A DNA stretch of 50,182 nucleotides. It comes from Bacteroidota bacterium (lineage in GTDB: Bacteria > Bacteroidota > Bacteroidia > B-17B0 > Aurantibacillaceae). A program made the position numbers and the translations under genes. The notes under the pieces are model-generated. The model saw only the letters and a list, made by a program, of their open reading frames with translations, did no database searches and was not told the origin of the DNA. Positions 1 to 9,265 of the stretch are shown piece after piece (position 1 is the stretch's first letter; each line of letters starts with the position of its first letter). Location: NCBI GenBank assembly GCA_947487905.1, contig CANLAV010000004.1, forward strand, positions 1 through 50,182. The letters run 5' to 3'.

Positions 1-1
1 A

Positions 2-337
2 TCGCTCGTATTCAGTATTGCGTTTGGTATTGCCACAGACGATACCATTCATTTTATTTCTAGATTAAAAATAGAATTAGCTTACGGAAAATCGTTAGTG
101 TATGCTTTTAAACGAACCTATTTTGAAACAGGAAAACCAATAGTATTGACAACGTTTATTTTAATAGGAGGATTTGTGAGTTTAATGATTAGTGATTTTC
201 AAAGCACATTTTATTTTGGTTTTTTAATTTGCATAACCATTATTATAGCCGTCATTGCCGATTTATTTTTATTGCCCGTTTTATTATTTTGGATTCTTGG
301 TAATAAAAAAAGTAATTCAAATAAAAAGCTCCGTTAA
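2..337 (+). CDS. RND/MMPL-family exporter, C-terminal fragment
   Basis: The gene is cut by the left edge; the open frame runs in from base 2. It holds about 111 residues. The opening part, with GIATDDTIHFISR, matches the membrane motif in the second half of RND/MMPL transporters, where a small Gly/Asp-rich helix is followed by a cytoplasmic helix. Two strongly hydrophobic segments follow and then a short Lys/Asn-rich cytoplasmic tail, as expected at the end of such a protein. These proteins sit in the inner membrane and use proton flow to move lipids or hydrophobic compounds. Substrate and full length cannot be seen. An internal GTG at 98 is not the start, because the conserved motif lies upstream of it. 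Confidence 0.8.
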   Translation, partial: SLVFSIAFGIATDDTIHFISRLKIELAYGKSLVYAFKRTYFETGKPIVLTTFILIGGFVSLMISDFQSTFYFGFLICITIIIAVIADLFLLPVLLFWILGNKKSNSNKKLR

Positions 338-350
338 AACAGAGCTTTTT
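323..350. terminator. Bidirectional intrinsic terminator
   Basis: A 9-bp stem (AAAAAGCTC pairing with GAGCTTTTT) with a 10-base loop overlaps the end of the RND gene. It has A-runs on one side and T-runs on the other, so it can stop transcription both from the RND gene and from the converging surface-protein gene that ends at 358. Confidence 0.75.
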
Positions 351-357
351 ATAGTTT

Positions 358-3300
358 TTATTTACTTAATAATGTAACGTGTCCTACTTTTTCGTAATCT
401 TTTCTATTGAAATCACTAAACGTTATTCGATAAACATAAGCATCAGATTTTAAAAGATCTCCGCTATTACTTTTACGACCATTCCAAGATTTATTGATAT
501 CATTGGATTTAAATACTTCTGTTCCCCAGCGGTCAAAAATACTAATATTAAATGTCGAATAATCAACGCCAGAATCTGGTATAAAAATTTGAAACACATC
601 GTTCAATCCATCTGCATTACCTGGTGTAAATGAATTAGGAACATAAATAACCACATCAGGATTTACAGTTATATATTTTGAGATTGTGTCCATACAACCA
701 TACACATTAGTTGCTATGAGCGTAATCATAAACTGACCTGAATTAGGAAATAGGTGATCTGTGTTTACTTGTGTTGATGTTGCTTCCCCAGCAATATCCC
801 ATGAATATGTATTAGCATTTAAAACCGTAGAATTATTTGTGAATGATATTTGACCATCTACAACTGTAGTAACCTCAGGGCTTGCATAAAAAGAAGCAAC
901 TGGAAGCGAATAATTAGAGACCGCAAACGATGCAATCGTTGTATCTCTACAACCATAGTTGTCAATATATGTTAATGATGCTGTGTATGTTCCAGCATAA
1001 ATATAAGGATGAGACACGTTTAATCCCGTCATGATAGGAGAACCATCTCCGAAATCCCAAGATACCGTTCCTGTTGAAACAGAATTCGTGAAGTAATTTA
1101 TATACAATGGATAATTACATCCATCCGTTTTATCAGATAAAATATTCGCCTCGGGCTTATCAATAACAAATACCGTTGTACTTTGAACATCAGGACAAAG
1201 TGTAGCTGTTGGTAAAGATGTTGTTGTATAAATTAGTGTATTGTTTCCTGTCAATGCCAATGATGGATCAAACACGTTTCCGGTAACTCCAGTTCCAGCC
1301 CATGTTCCTGTTGTAAACTGAGCAATAGCACTTAAATTTACTAATGGATTATAATCACAATATGGTCCTAAAGTTCCTGTTAAGGTCGCAGGAACAAAAT
1401 GCTCAACGCTCACCATAATAGAATCTTTCTTTACACACGGCCCACTTGTTAGGGTATAAAAAAGTTGATTATTTCCAATCAAACTGGCGGATGGTGAAAA
1501 TAATCCACTAGACGTAATTGATGAGGCAGAAGTTGTCGACGTCCAAATACCACCAAGAGGATTTACAGTCATACTTTGCGCTGCAAAATTATCACAATAA
1601 GGTCCTCCCATTGAAATCGTTGGTTGAACCACAGAACTAACTGAAACAACAATACTAGAAGTTGACGGACACAATGTTACTGTTGGCAAAGAATTTGTTA
1701 AGTGCGTGACTGTAAATGTGCCTGCTCCAGAAACGGAAGGGTCGAAAATACTTCCTGAAACGCCCGTTCCTAACCAAACACCTAATGAACTCGTTGAAAT
1801 AGTAACTAAATCAATGGTTGGATTTGAAATACATTGAGGAATGATTGAACCTGTAAACGATGAAGGAACAAACTGTTCTACATTCATCACAATGGAATCA
1901 CGCTTTAAGCAACCATTATTTGAAGCTAAAACATAAACTTTAATGGCGCCTAATCCAGATATACTTGGATCAAAAACACCTGTGACTGAATTTGTAATTC
2001 CTGGTCCTGTCCACGTGTTAGTTACAACACCAGTTGTTGTGCCTGTATAAGCAATCGACAAAGTTGAGGCCGAAAAGTTTGTGCAAAAAGGTGCGGATGA
2101 ACTTAAAGTTGTTGTAAATGCAGGCGTCACTGTAATTCTAACTGTATCTATTTTAGGACACGCACTTGTTCCTATTGGCGAAACCGTAACCGTATACTGA
2201 ATGTTAGACGTAACCCCAACAGCCACGGGGTTTTTAATGGTTGTACTACTTAAAAAAGTTGAAGGGGACCATGAATAGGTAAAACTTGCAGGGTTTTGCG
2301 TGCTTGTGCAATTACCAAATTGAGTATTTGGAAGCCTCATTCCTGTTAACCAAATAGATGTACCTGGGGTCGCAGGGCCACAAGCAATAGTAACGTCACT
2401 ATAAAAAACCTTACTAGCATTGTAAGGCATTAATGTAGATGGGGTAATACAATTTGATGTGAAAGCCGATGTGATTGAATAACATGTTTCTAAAATAATA
2501 TTTGAAACACCATCCCATTCGTAAGCTTGATTAAAATTATGTGTATTCCATCCCGTAACAACATTATACATTGGAGTTGTATATACTTGCACTAAGCCTG
2601 TTTCGAATGCTTGAGTTGTTGGTAAAGTTGCTAAACTTGTGCACTTCATACGAATCGTATAGTTAGGATAATTTGTTGTTCCATTAATGGAGTTAACAAA
2701 AAATGCGGCACTAGATATCTTTCCAGGCACAACGCCTGCAGCTAATAAATCAACAGCTCTATACAAAAACTGATGCCTCGCATTTTTATAAAAATTTCCA
2801 TAAGGAGCAGGCCAAGATGTTGTTCCGTTTACTGTTGTTCCTGTTCCAATTTGAATCGTGGATGGCGAGGAACAACTTGTTGAGGCAAGTCCACATGTTG
2901 TTGGAGCGCCATTTAAAAAATTGACATTTAACTGCACGTTTCCACCGCCACACAGCACCGTATCATTTAATGGTGTTGCACTAAAATTAGCAGCTGATAT
3001 GGGTAAAATAGTAATTGAAACAGGTGCAGACTGCTTTTTACATCCCAATGGACTAACCGCTTGAAGTGTATAAGTATAAATTCCAGGCGTATTATAGGTT
3101 CCTGTTGGAGCTGCTGTATTCGTTGAACTTAAAGCAGCAGAAGGCGCCCACGTGTAAGTATATCCGGCTAAAACAGGCGTTACTGTTGATGTAAATTGAA
3201 CTGAACTACTTAAACAACTATTCCCAACATTAGCACTAGCGGTTAAAGAAAAATCAGGAGCAACCCTAATGACAACAGTATCTGCGTTTACACAATTAAT

Positions 3301-4659
3301 TGCTCCATTGGTATGTAATACATAGGTTTGTGTTGTGACTGGAGAAACAACTGGGTTTTGACACGGATTACAACTAAAGGCGGGACCGACAGGAACTGTT
3401 GCGCCGCTTAGATATTTCCATGTAAACAAAGCGCCTGGCCCAGAACTATTTATAGTGACAGATTGTGTTCCACATATGGTTAAATCAGGCCCAGCATTGG
3501 CGGCAGGCAAAACATCTATCATATATGTATAATACTGCGCGCCCGGCACAGGGCAAGCGTTATCCTTAATAATTACGTTAAAATTTGTATTTGAATTAGC
3601 GGTGCCAACACCAGGTGTCCAACAGATATGAACCGTTAAAGAATTTATAGTAGAATATGAAACGGTATAGGTTGCGCCGGGCAAAGCCGTTAATAAATTT
3701 GGAGAAGAAAACTTAACAGAATCTCCTGGATTTGGGTCTGTAAAGTTGATATCAAAACAGAAAGGAACCCCTTCACAAATTTGTAAATTATAAGGGGTTA
3801 AAGTACTTGTCGTGCCCGCGGTAGGATTAGAAACAGTTCCTCCACTACACCCTGTCGTTAAGTTCGAACAGTTAATGACCACAACCTGAATATCCCTCAT
3901 CACCGTACCAACAATATTCCCCATCGCATCATATTCTGTAACACGAACAACAACTACAAAATCGCCTAATGCGTTTGGCGTAAAATTAACCTGACCCGTT
4001 ACGGCGTTTATAGTAATACCAGATATTGGCGCTAATCCTGTATAAGTACCGGAATAATTAACAAAAGTAGTAACCGTTTGGTAGGCGCTTACTAAAGCAT
4101 AAGAAAGAGTATGTCCATCGTTTTCAACAACACCTAAATTAAAACAAGCGGGTTGGTTTAAACAGAAATATGGTAACGGAGGAGCCGTAAAATAAGGAGA
4201 GTTATTTGTTGGTGCTGCTACATTGTTTAAAGTTGCAAACTGATAATAACTTGCACCTGTTCCTCCTGTTAAATTAGTTATACTTCCTCCACGGCAACAG
4301 CTTCCTAAACCAAATGTCCAGCTATTACAAGCCATTGGCAAGGTAATCGTTCCTACATAATCAATTCTTTTTTTACAAGATAAAGTATACCCAGGACAAA
4401 CGCCAGCGACACTTACACCTGCGCCAGGAGTTAAAGTGCTTTGATACACTGTAACATTTATAGCATTACCACAGCCTGTTGCAGCGATAACCTGCGAAGC
4501 GCCTGGATTAAAACCGCCAATACAATCCCAATAATAACTTAACTTTAATTGATACACGTTTCCGCCTAAAGAGGTGTAAGTGATTTCACCTCCTGCAATG
4601 TGGTTTGAAAATCCTTTAAAAGAAATTAAAATTAATAGTAGTAGAATTAAGCGTTTCAT
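358..4659 (-). CDS. Giant T9SS type B surface protein with PKD domains
   Basis: This 1433-residue protein starts with a signal peptide of about 18 residues. The mature N-terminus begins HIAGGEITY, a pattern seen in gliding-associated cell-surface proteins. A cysteine-rich middle region is followed by four loosely repeated units at about residues 858-1160, each with a G.W.GTGV...FDPS pattern. Two PKD-like domains follow (about 1170-1240, with WDFGDGSP, and 1248-1330). The last 100 residues (VPNSFTPGNADGLNDVF, then FDRWG) form a type B T9SS sorting domain of the TIGR04131 type. It is therefore probably exported through the T9SS and held on or released from the cell surface, possibly as an adhesin. 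The target is unknown. It is transcribed alone and converges on the RND gene. Confidence 0.9.
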   Translation of the reverse strand: MKRLILLLLILISFKGFSNHIAGGEITYTSLGGNVYQLKLSYYWDCIGGFNPGASQVIAATGCGNAINVTVYQSTLTPGAGVSVAGVCPGYTLSCKKRIDYVGTITLPMACNSWTFGLGSCCRGGSITNLTGGTGASYYQFATLNNVAAPTNNSPYFTAPPLPYFCLNQPACFNLGVVENDGHTLSYALVSAYQTVTTFVNYSGTYTGLAPISGITINAVTGQVNFTPNALGDFVVVVRVTEYDAMGNIVGTVMRDIQVVVINCSNLTTGCSGGTVSNPTAGTTSTLTPYNLQICEGVPFCFDINFTDPNPGDSVKFSSPNLLTALPGATYTVSYSTINSLTVHICWTPGVGTANSNTNFNVIIKDNACPVPGAQYYTYMIDVLPAANAGPDLTICGTQSVTINSSGPGALFTWKYLSGATVPVGPAFSCNPCQNPVVSPVTTQTYVLHTNGAINCVNADTVVIRVAPDFSLTASANVGNSCLSSSVQFTSTVTPVLAGYTYTWAPSAALSSTNTAAPTGTYNTPGIYTYTLQAVSPLGCKKQSAPVSITILPISAANFSATPLNDTVLCGGGNVQLNVNFLNGAPTTCGLASTSCSSPSTIQIGTGTTVNGTTSWPAPYGNFYKNARHQFLYRAVDLLAAGVVPGKISSAAFFVNSINGTTNYPNYTIRMKCTSLATLPTTQAFETGLVQVYTTPMYNVVTGWNTHNFNQAYEWDGVSNIILETCYSITSAFTSNCITPSTLMPYNASKVFYSDVTIACGPATPGTSIWLTGMRLPNTQFGNCTSTQNPASFTYSWSPSTFLSSTTIKNPVAVGVTSNIQYTVTVSPIGTSACPKIDTVRITVTPAFTTTLSSSAPFCTNFSASTLSIAYTGTTTGVVTNTWTGPGITNSVTGVFDPSISGLGAIKVYVLASNNGCLKRDSIVMNVEQFVPSSFTGSIIPQCISNPTIDLVTISTSSLGVWLGTGVSGSIFDPSVSGAGTFTVTHLTNSLPTVTLCPSTSSIVVSVSSVVQPTISMGGPYCDNFAAQSMTVNPLGGIWTSTTSASSITSSGLFSPSASLIGNNQLFYTLTSGPCVKKDSIMVSVEHFVPATLTGTLGPYCDYNPLVNLSAIAQFTTGTWAGTGVTGNVFDPSLALTGNNTLIYTTTSLPTATLCPDVQSTTVFVIDKPEANILSDKTDGCNYPLYINYFTNSVSTGTVSWDFGDGSPIMTGLNVSHPYIYAGTYTASLTYIDNYGCRDTTIASFAVSNYSLPVASFYASPEVTTVVDGQISFTNNSTVLNANTYSWDIAGEATSTQVNTDHLFPNSGQFMITLIATNVYGCMDTISKYITVNPDVVIYVPNSFTPGNADGLNDVFQIFIPDSGVDYSTFNISIFDRWGTEVFKSNDINKSWNGRKSNSGDLLKSDAYVYRITFSDFNRKDYEKVGHVTLLSK

Positions 4660-4677
4660 TTATTAAAATTTGAAAAA

Positions 4678-4685
4678 CAAATTTA
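4678..4685 (-). promoter_or_regulatory. Possible -7 element of the giant surface-protein gene
   Basis: The minus strand reads TAAATTTG, which fits the TAnnTTTG -7 element of Bacteroidota promoters, about 19 bases before the ATG at 4659. No clear TTTG -33 element is seen, so this is tentative. The rest of 4660-4895 shows no gene. Confidence 0.35.
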
Positions 4686-4895
4686 ATTTCTTTTTATTAA
4701 AAAAATTGTTTTTTTAATCATTATTATAGTACTTCTACGAGTTTAAAACACTGACTATTACAATAGAATATTATTAAATTAAAATTTTTTAAAATTCATC
4801 TTTTTTCTGGTGTTACTGATTAATAGGTTTTAGAATTAAGTAAAAATAATTGTACTTTAATTGAAGGATTAGTATATTTACTTTTATACTTGAAA

Positions 4896-5462
4896 ATGTC
4901 GAAAAACCCTTTAAATGCCTGGCAAACGCTCAGTTCAGAGCTTGTGTATGAATCGGCTTGGATTGCCGTAAACAAACATCAAACAACAAATCCTGCTGGA
5001 AACCCGGCCATTTATAGTGTTGTTAATTTTAAAAATTTAGCGATTGGCATTTTTCCTTTAGATAAAGATGGGTTTACTTGGTTGGTTGGTCAATGGCGTT
5101 ATCCTTTAAATGCATACAGCTGGGAAATTCCTGAAGGCGGTGGTCCGGTAGGAGAATTGCCTCTGGAAACTGCTAAAAGAGAATTAAAAGAAGAAACTGG
5201 TATTGTGGCTTCTACTTTTGAAGAAATTATGCAGTTAGATTTAAGCAACTCAGCAACAGATGAACATGCTCATGTTTTTTTAGCAACAAATTTATCCTTT
5301 GAAGAATCCGAACCCGAAGAATCTGAAGATTTAAAACTAAAAAAAATTCATTTAAATGATGCCTTTCAAATGGTGTTGAATGGCGAAATTACAGACGCTA
5401 TAAGTGTTGCCGCAATTTATAAAGTAAAATATTTATACGGCTTAAATCAACTGTCTTTTTAA
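4896..5462 (+). CDS. NUDIX hydrolase (ADP-ribose pyrophosphatase-like)
   Basis: The 188-residue product contains a complete NUDIX box, G-x5-E-x7-REL-x-EE-x-GI, beginning in GGGPVGELPLETAKREL. This motif binds the metal ions that cleave nucleoside diphosphates linked to another group. Length and the residues before the box (W.YPLNAYSWEIPEGG) resemble ADP-sugar pyrophosphatases, but the substrate cannot be proved here. The ATG at 4896 (MSKNPLNAW) is preferred to an in-frame TTG six bases upstream. The gene is convergent with the omega-amidase gene, and the four bases TTAA at 5459-5462 carry both stop codons. Confidence 0.88.
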   Translation: MSKNPLNAWQTLSSELVYESAWIAVNKHQTTNPAGNPAIYSVVNFKNLAIGIFPLDKDGFTWLVGQWRYPLNAYSWEIPEGGGPVGELPLETAKRELKEETGIVASTFEEIMQLDLSNSATDEHAHVFLATNLSFEESEPEESEDLKLKKIHLNDAFQMVLNGEITDAISVAAIYKVKYLYGLNQLSF

Positions 5463-6241
5463 GCCATTGTAAAATCATCTCCATCATTTAAAACAGGAAA
5501 CGAGTTTCTAAAATCTGTTAATTCATTTTTTAGTAGCACAACAGTTTCCGTAACCTCTTCGTTTGGTTTTATTTTACTCATTATTTCACCACGCGCGTTA
5601 AGTGCCATGGAGTCTCCTGAATGAAAAACGGCGTTACCGTCCTCACCTACTCTATTGACACCTAAAACAAAACATTGATTTTCAATGGCTCTTGCTATTA
5701 ATAATTGCTTCCAAGGGTAAGACCTAACAGCAGGCCAATTCGCCACATAAATTAAAACATCATACGGTTGTTGTTTGGTATTACGACTCCAAACAGGAAA
5801 ACGCAAATCATAACAAACCAATGGACAAATTTTCCAACCTTTATATTCTATGATTAATTTTTTATCTCCTCCATTATAATGCTTAGGCTCATTTCCCATC
5901 GAAAACAAATGTCGCTTATCATAAAACTCCACCGTTTGGTTTGGAAAAACCCAATACAGTCTGTTAAAAAACTGATTGTTTTCTTTTACAGAAATGCTGC
6001 CTACAAGGGCGCAGTTTTTTTGACGCGCCATTTTTTTCATCCATTGCAAGCCTTTGCCATCATGTTTCTCTGCATAATTAGCAGGGTTCATCGTAAAGCC
6101 CGTTGTAAACATCTCGGGCAACACAACAACATCTGTTGCTTCTAGAATATCATTAATTTTTGTCTCGAACGCTTGTAAATTTTGATCAACCGATTCCCAA
6201 TATAAATGACTTTGTATGATGCTTACCACTAAATTCGCCAT
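5459..6241 (-). CDS. Omega-amidase, nitrilase superfamily (YafV type)
   Basis: This 260-residue carbon-nitrogen hydrolase shows the catalytic triad of the superfamily: Glu43 in LPEMF, Lys109 in YDKRHLF and Cys143 in LVCYDLRFPVW. The RHLFSMG and CYDLRFP context is that of YafV/Nit2-type omega-amidases, which hydrolyse the omega-amide of alpha-ketoglutaramate or alpha-ketosuccinamate. It lies 10 bases after the aminotransferase gene on the same strand, so the two are very likely one operon. Transamination from glutamine makes alpha-ketoglutaramate, and this enzyme would remove it and pull the reaction forward. No signal peptide is seen, so it is cytoplasmic. Confidence 0.88.
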   Translation of the reverse strand: MANLVVSIIQSHLYWESVDQNLQAFETKINDILEATDVVVLPEMFTTGFTMNPANYAEKHDGKGLQWMKKMARQKNCALVGSISVKENNQFFNRLYWVFPNQTVEFYDKRHLFSMGNEPKHYNGGDKKLIIEYKGWKICPLVCYDLRFPVWSRNTKQQPYDVLIYVANWPAVRSYPWKQLLIARAIENQCFVLGVNRVGEDGNAVFHSGDSMALNARGEIMSKIKPNEEVTETVVLLKNELTDFRNSFPVLNDGDDFTMA

Positions 6242-6251
6242 GATCTATTTT

Positions 6252-7394
6252 TTATAATTTACAAATAATTTCTGCTGCTTTTTCTAATGTCTCTTCTTTT
6301 TTAGCAAAACAAAAACGCAATAACTGCTGCTGCTTCGGCACTGAATAAAATCCAGATAAGGGAATAGATGCTAAGCCTTTTTCTTTTATTAAACGAATGG
6401 CAAAATCCGAATCGTTTTCGTCAGAAATGTATTTATAATTTACCAATTGAAAATAGGTTCCTTCGCAAGGCTCTAAAACAAAGCGAGAAGACGCTATTAG
6501 AGATTTAAAATAATTTCGTTTCGTTTCATAAAATAAATGCAGTCCTTTATAGGTTGATTCTTCTTTTAAATAATCGGCTAAGGCCATCTGAAATGGATGG
6601 TTGACGCAAAACACTAAAAACTGATGAATTTTTCTAAACTCTACCATTAATTCTTTTGGTGCTGCGACGTACCCTATTTTCCAACCTGTGGCGTGTATTG
6701 TTTTTCCAAAAGAAGACACGATGATGGATTGTTGAGCCAATGCTTTATATAGCGCCGCACTTTGATGTTGTTTTCCGTCAAAGACCATGTGCTCATATAC
6801 TTCATCACTTATTACAATGATATTTGTGCCCGACACAATAGATTGTAACTCTAATAAATCACTCTCCGAAAGAGTTGTTCCGCTTGGGTTATGCGGAGTA
6901 TTAATAATAATTAATTTTGTTTTCTCAGTGATGGTGTTTTTTACCGTTTGCCAATTAATCGTAAAGTTTGGGTACGTTAAAACAATTGGTTTTACAACAC
7001 CTCCCATTGTTTCGATGGCAGGAATGTAACAATCATAAGCAGGTTCAAAAATAATCACTTCATCGCCCTTATTTACGAATGCCGAAATGCTTGTGAAAAT
7101 GCCTTGCGTAGCTCCTGCCGTAACAGTTATTTCTGTTTCTGGATGATAAGTTGCGCCATAACAATTTTGCATTAATTCGCTTATACCCTCACGCAAAGGC
7201 AATACACCTTGCATGGGAGCGTACTGATTAAACCCAGCATTTACGTATTTATTTGCCAGTTCTTTTAATTTAGCATCGCATTCAAAATCCGGAAAGCCTT
7301 GCGAAAGGTTAATTGCACTGTATTCTTTAGCTAAACCGCCCATTACAGTAAAAATTGTTGTGCCTACATGTGGTAATTTTGAATGAATTTGCAT
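6252..7394 (-). CDS. PLP-dependent aminotransferase, methionine aminotransferase type (YbdL-like)
   Basis: The 380-residue protein is a fold-type I class I/II aminotransferase. It has INLSQGFPDF near the start, NTPHNPSG at about 165-172, SDEVYEH at about 197 and the PLP-binding Lys231 in SSFGKTIHATGWKIGY. Overall it resembles YbdL and kynurenine/methionine aminotransferases, which use glutamine or methionine with 2-oxo acids. The ATG at 7394 (MQIHSKLPHVGTTIF) is chosen over an in-frame TTG at 7418, because homologues begin near this Met. The coupling to an omega-amidase downstream fits a glutamine transaminase role in methionine salvage. Confidence 0.88.
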   Translation of the reverse strand: MQIHSKLPHVGTTIFTVMGGLAKEYSAINLSQGFPDFECDAKLKELANKYVNAGFNQYAPMQGVLPLREGISELMQNCYGATYHPETEITVTAGATQGIFTSISAFVNKGDEVIIFEPAYDCYIPAIETMGGVVKPIVLTYPNFTINWQTVKNTITEKTKLIIINTPHNPSGTTLSESDLLELQSIVSGTNIIVISDEVYEHMVFDGKQHQSAALYKALAQQSIIVSSFGKTIHATGWKIGYVAAPKELMVEFRKIHQFLVFCVNHPFQMALADYLKEESTYKGLHLFYETKRNYFKSLIASSRFVLEPCEGTYFQLVNYKYISDENDSDFAIRLIKEKGLASIPLSGFYSVPKQQQLLRFCFAKKEETLEKAAEIICKL

Positions 7395-7434
7395 TTTTTT
7401 TAAAATTATATAGGGCAAGTTGCTAAAAATATCT

Positions 7435-7442
7435 TATTTTTG
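7435..7442 (+). promoter_or_regulatory. -7 promoter element for tRNA-Cys
   Basis: TATTTTTG matches the TAnnTTTG element of Bacteroidota and lies 38 bases before the tRNA. A 17-base stretch ending in this box (7426-7442) recurs exactly at 39044-39060. A -33 box at normal spacing is not obvious. Confidence 0.5.
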
Positions 7443-7479
7443 CTACCCGTTCTTATAAAAAATTAGTAAGAATAAATTT

Positions 7480-7550
7480 GGTCCTGTGGCCGAGTGGTTA
7501 GGCTCAGCTCTGCAAAAGCTGCTACTCCAGTTCGAACCTGGACGGGACCT
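7480..7550 (+). tRNA. tRNA-Cys (anticodon GCA)
   Basis: A full cloverleaf can be drawn. The 7-bp acceptor stem is GGTCCTG with CGGGACC (one G-T pair). The anticodon stem CAGCT/AGCTG holds the loop CTGCAAA, giving anticodon GCA. The T arm contains GTTCGAA. The discriminator base is T, the identity base typical of cysteine tRNAs. CCA is not encoded. A terminator follows at once, so it is a single-gene transcript. Confidence 0.96.
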
Positions 7551-7553
7551 CAA

Positions 7554-7586
7554 AAACCCTCAATAGTTTAACACTATTGGGGGTTT
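7554..7586 (+). terminator. Intrinsic terminator after tRNA-Cys
   Basis: A strong stem (AAACCCTCAATAG with CTATTGGGGGTTT, including one G-T pair) encloses a 7-base loop and is followed by a T-rich run. It begins four bases after the tRNA. Confidence 0.85.
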
Positions 7587-7627
7587 GTTTTTTTGTTCAA
7601 CTTATACACCTCTTTAATTAAAAAATT

Positions 7628-8185
7628 ATGTCAATTAGCTCAGCATTAAAACAACGAAATCAAGATTTGTGTGAATTGTGTAATGTTGAAACACCAACTC
7701 ATGACTACACCGTGTCGCCAAAAAACGACGATACAATTGATCATCAAGTAGCATTGTGTGATACTTGTTTAGCGGCTATAGACGACAAAGAAGCAAGTTT
7801 TCACTGGCGTTGTTTAGAAGGTAGTATTTGGAGCCAAGAACCAAGTGTAAAAGCATTGAGTTATAGAATTTTACAAAACTTTAAAGAAGAAGATTGGGCC
7901 AATAATTTATTAGGTTCTGTTGATTTAGATGAAACCGTTGTGCAATGGGCCATGAGTGCGCTTGAAGTTGCGGATGTGCACAAAGATGCATTTGGTAATA
8001 TTTTAGAAAATGGAGATACTGTTGTTTTAACGCAAGCACTTAATGTAAAAGGAACAAACTTCACCGCATCAAAAGGAACGGTTGTGAAAAAAATTAAATT
8101 AGTTAGTGATAATGCTGAACAAATTGAAGGGAAAATTAACGAACAAACCATCGTTATACTTTGTAAGTTTGTAAAGAAGAATTAA
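7628..8185 (+). CDS. yjdM: PhnA/YjdM-domain zinc-ribbon protein
   Basis: This 185-residue protein has an N-terminal zinc-ribbon pattern, Cys15-x2-Cys18 and Cys44-x2-Cys47. It has a C-terminal PhnA domain from about residue 120 (DAFGNILENGDTVVL, then VKGT and ILCKFVKK). Proteins of this family were once linked to alkylphosphonate use, but their real function is unsettled, and no phosphonate genes are near. The central part (about 55-115) is longer than in the shortest family members and has WSQEP and a Trp-rich stretch. It is probably a soluble single-gene unit, bounded by terminators on both sides. Confidence 0.85.
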   Translation: MSISSALKQRNQDLCELCNVETPTHDYTVSPKNDDTIDHQVALCDTCLAAIDDKEASFHWRCLEGSIWSQEPSVKALSYRILQNFKEEDWANNLLGSVDLDETVVQWAMSALEVADVHKDAFGNILENGDTVVLTQALNVKGTNFTASKGTVVKKIKLVSDNAEQIEGKINEQTIVILCKFVKKN

Positions 8186-8213
8186 GATAAAAACTCCAAA
8201 ATCATAAAAACAT

Positions 8214-8245
8214 AAAAAGCCTTTACATAGCTGTAAAGGCTTTTT
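8214..8245. terminator. Bidirectional intrinsic terminator
   Basis: A perfect 14-bp stem (AAAAAGCCTTTACA with TGTAAAGGCTTTTT) with a 4-base loop lies between two converging genes. It has A-runs and T-runs on its two flanks, so it serves both the phnA-like gene and the PepSY-like gene. Confidence 0.9.
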
Positions 8246-8261
8246 ACACACGTTAGCTTTA

Positions 8262-8726
8262 TTAGTGTTTTTTATTTATTGAAATTTCAACCTCTTCTTT
8301 TTTAACAAAATTTCCTTGTTCATCAAACAAAAGATCAAATTTTTCTTTTCCCTTTTTTAATTCAACTTCATAGGTTGCTCTTTTATAAACGTCTTTAATA
8401 ATAGCAGCCTCATTCAATTTATAGTCTTTGTAGTTTAAGTGGCAATAATCAATAGCAGCTTTTGGCAAATCAGTTAAAACGATTTCCTGTTCTAACTCTA
8501 TAAAATTACCTTGCTCGCTAAAAAGAGCCGAAGATTCAACGTTGTTTAAATGAAACTCTGCTTCATAATTTGCCGCTTCTTTTTCCCAAGCATCGACTTT
8601 AATGTTTGGATACACCTTTGAAAAACTTTGTTTCACAAGGTCTGGCACTTCCGTTACTTTTAAATCTTGAGCTCTTGCAGTGTTTATCATACATAAACTA
8701 CTTGCTATTAAAATGAGTTTTTTCAT
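8262..8726 (-). CDS. Secreted PepSY-like (PF11396-type) protein
   Basis: The 154-residue product has a signal peptide ending near ARAQ (residue 20). The rest forms two similar halves of PepSY-like fold: VPDLVKQSFSKVYPN with YEAEFHLNN, then LPKAAIDYCHLNYKDY with YEVELKKGK. Each half ends with a LF.EQGNF strand. Such small periplasmic proteins are common in Bacteroidota, and their ligands are unknown. It is alone, with the terminator at 8214-8245 behind it and the long gene-poor parS region in front. Confidence 0.75.
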   Translation of the reverse strand: MKKLILIASSLCMINTARAQDLKVTEVPDLVKQSFSKVYPNIKVDAWEKEAANYEAEFHLNNVESSALFSEQGNFIELEQEIVLTDLPKAAIDYCHLNYKDYKLNEAAIIKDVYKRATYEVELKKGKEKFDLLFDEQGNFVKKEEVEISINKKH

Positions 8727-9045
8727 GGTTAGTTAAGTAAATAAAATAGTAAGTCGAATTTACTGATTTTATTTTATAAACAAGGGGATGAATACACGGC
8801 TAAAGAAATAAAGAATAAAAAAACTCTAATTAATTGATTATCAATAGATTATGGCTTGCATTATGAGATAAATAGGCATAACTGAGCCGTTCAATAATTA
8901 GTTCCATTGTGATCACTTTCATTTTCACAAATGAATATACGAAAACCATTTAAAGTAAAGCTGATTACTCAGGTTGAAAAGTCGTCTTTTGAAAATACTA
9001 CACTGTAAAAATTTATGAAAAATAACAAACTAATCTTCAATCATA

Positions 9046-9061
9046 TGTTCCACGTGAAACC
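9046..9061. promoter_or_regulatory. parS centromere site 1
   Basis: TGTTCCACGTGAAACC matches the widely conserved bacterial parS consensus TGTTNCACGTGAAACA at all but the last base. ParB (Spo0J) binds this palindrome, loads there as a CTP-dependent clamp and spreads, helping to segregate the chromosome. The left flank reads TCATA, giving TCATATGTT, a flank shared with site 3 read on the other strand. Confidence 0.88.
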
Positions 9062-9249
9062 CAATAGAAGAAAAATCTATTTCTGGAGCTTAAACTAAAA
9101 TCTGATAATTAAAATAGTTAGAATAATTTGATTTCATATACTGCAGTAACTTATAAAAATGAAAAGTATCAATATATATTTGCTACTATTAAAACTATTA
9201 AACTAAGTATATTTAATCTGCAAAAACACAACGATTAACGTCATTATAA

Positions 9250-9265
9250 TGTTCCACGTGAAACT
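9250..9265. promoter_or_regulatory. parS centromere site 2
   Basis: TGTTCCACGTGAAACT matches the parS consensus except at the last base. It lies 204 bases from site 1 in the same gene-free region. Confidence 0.88.
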
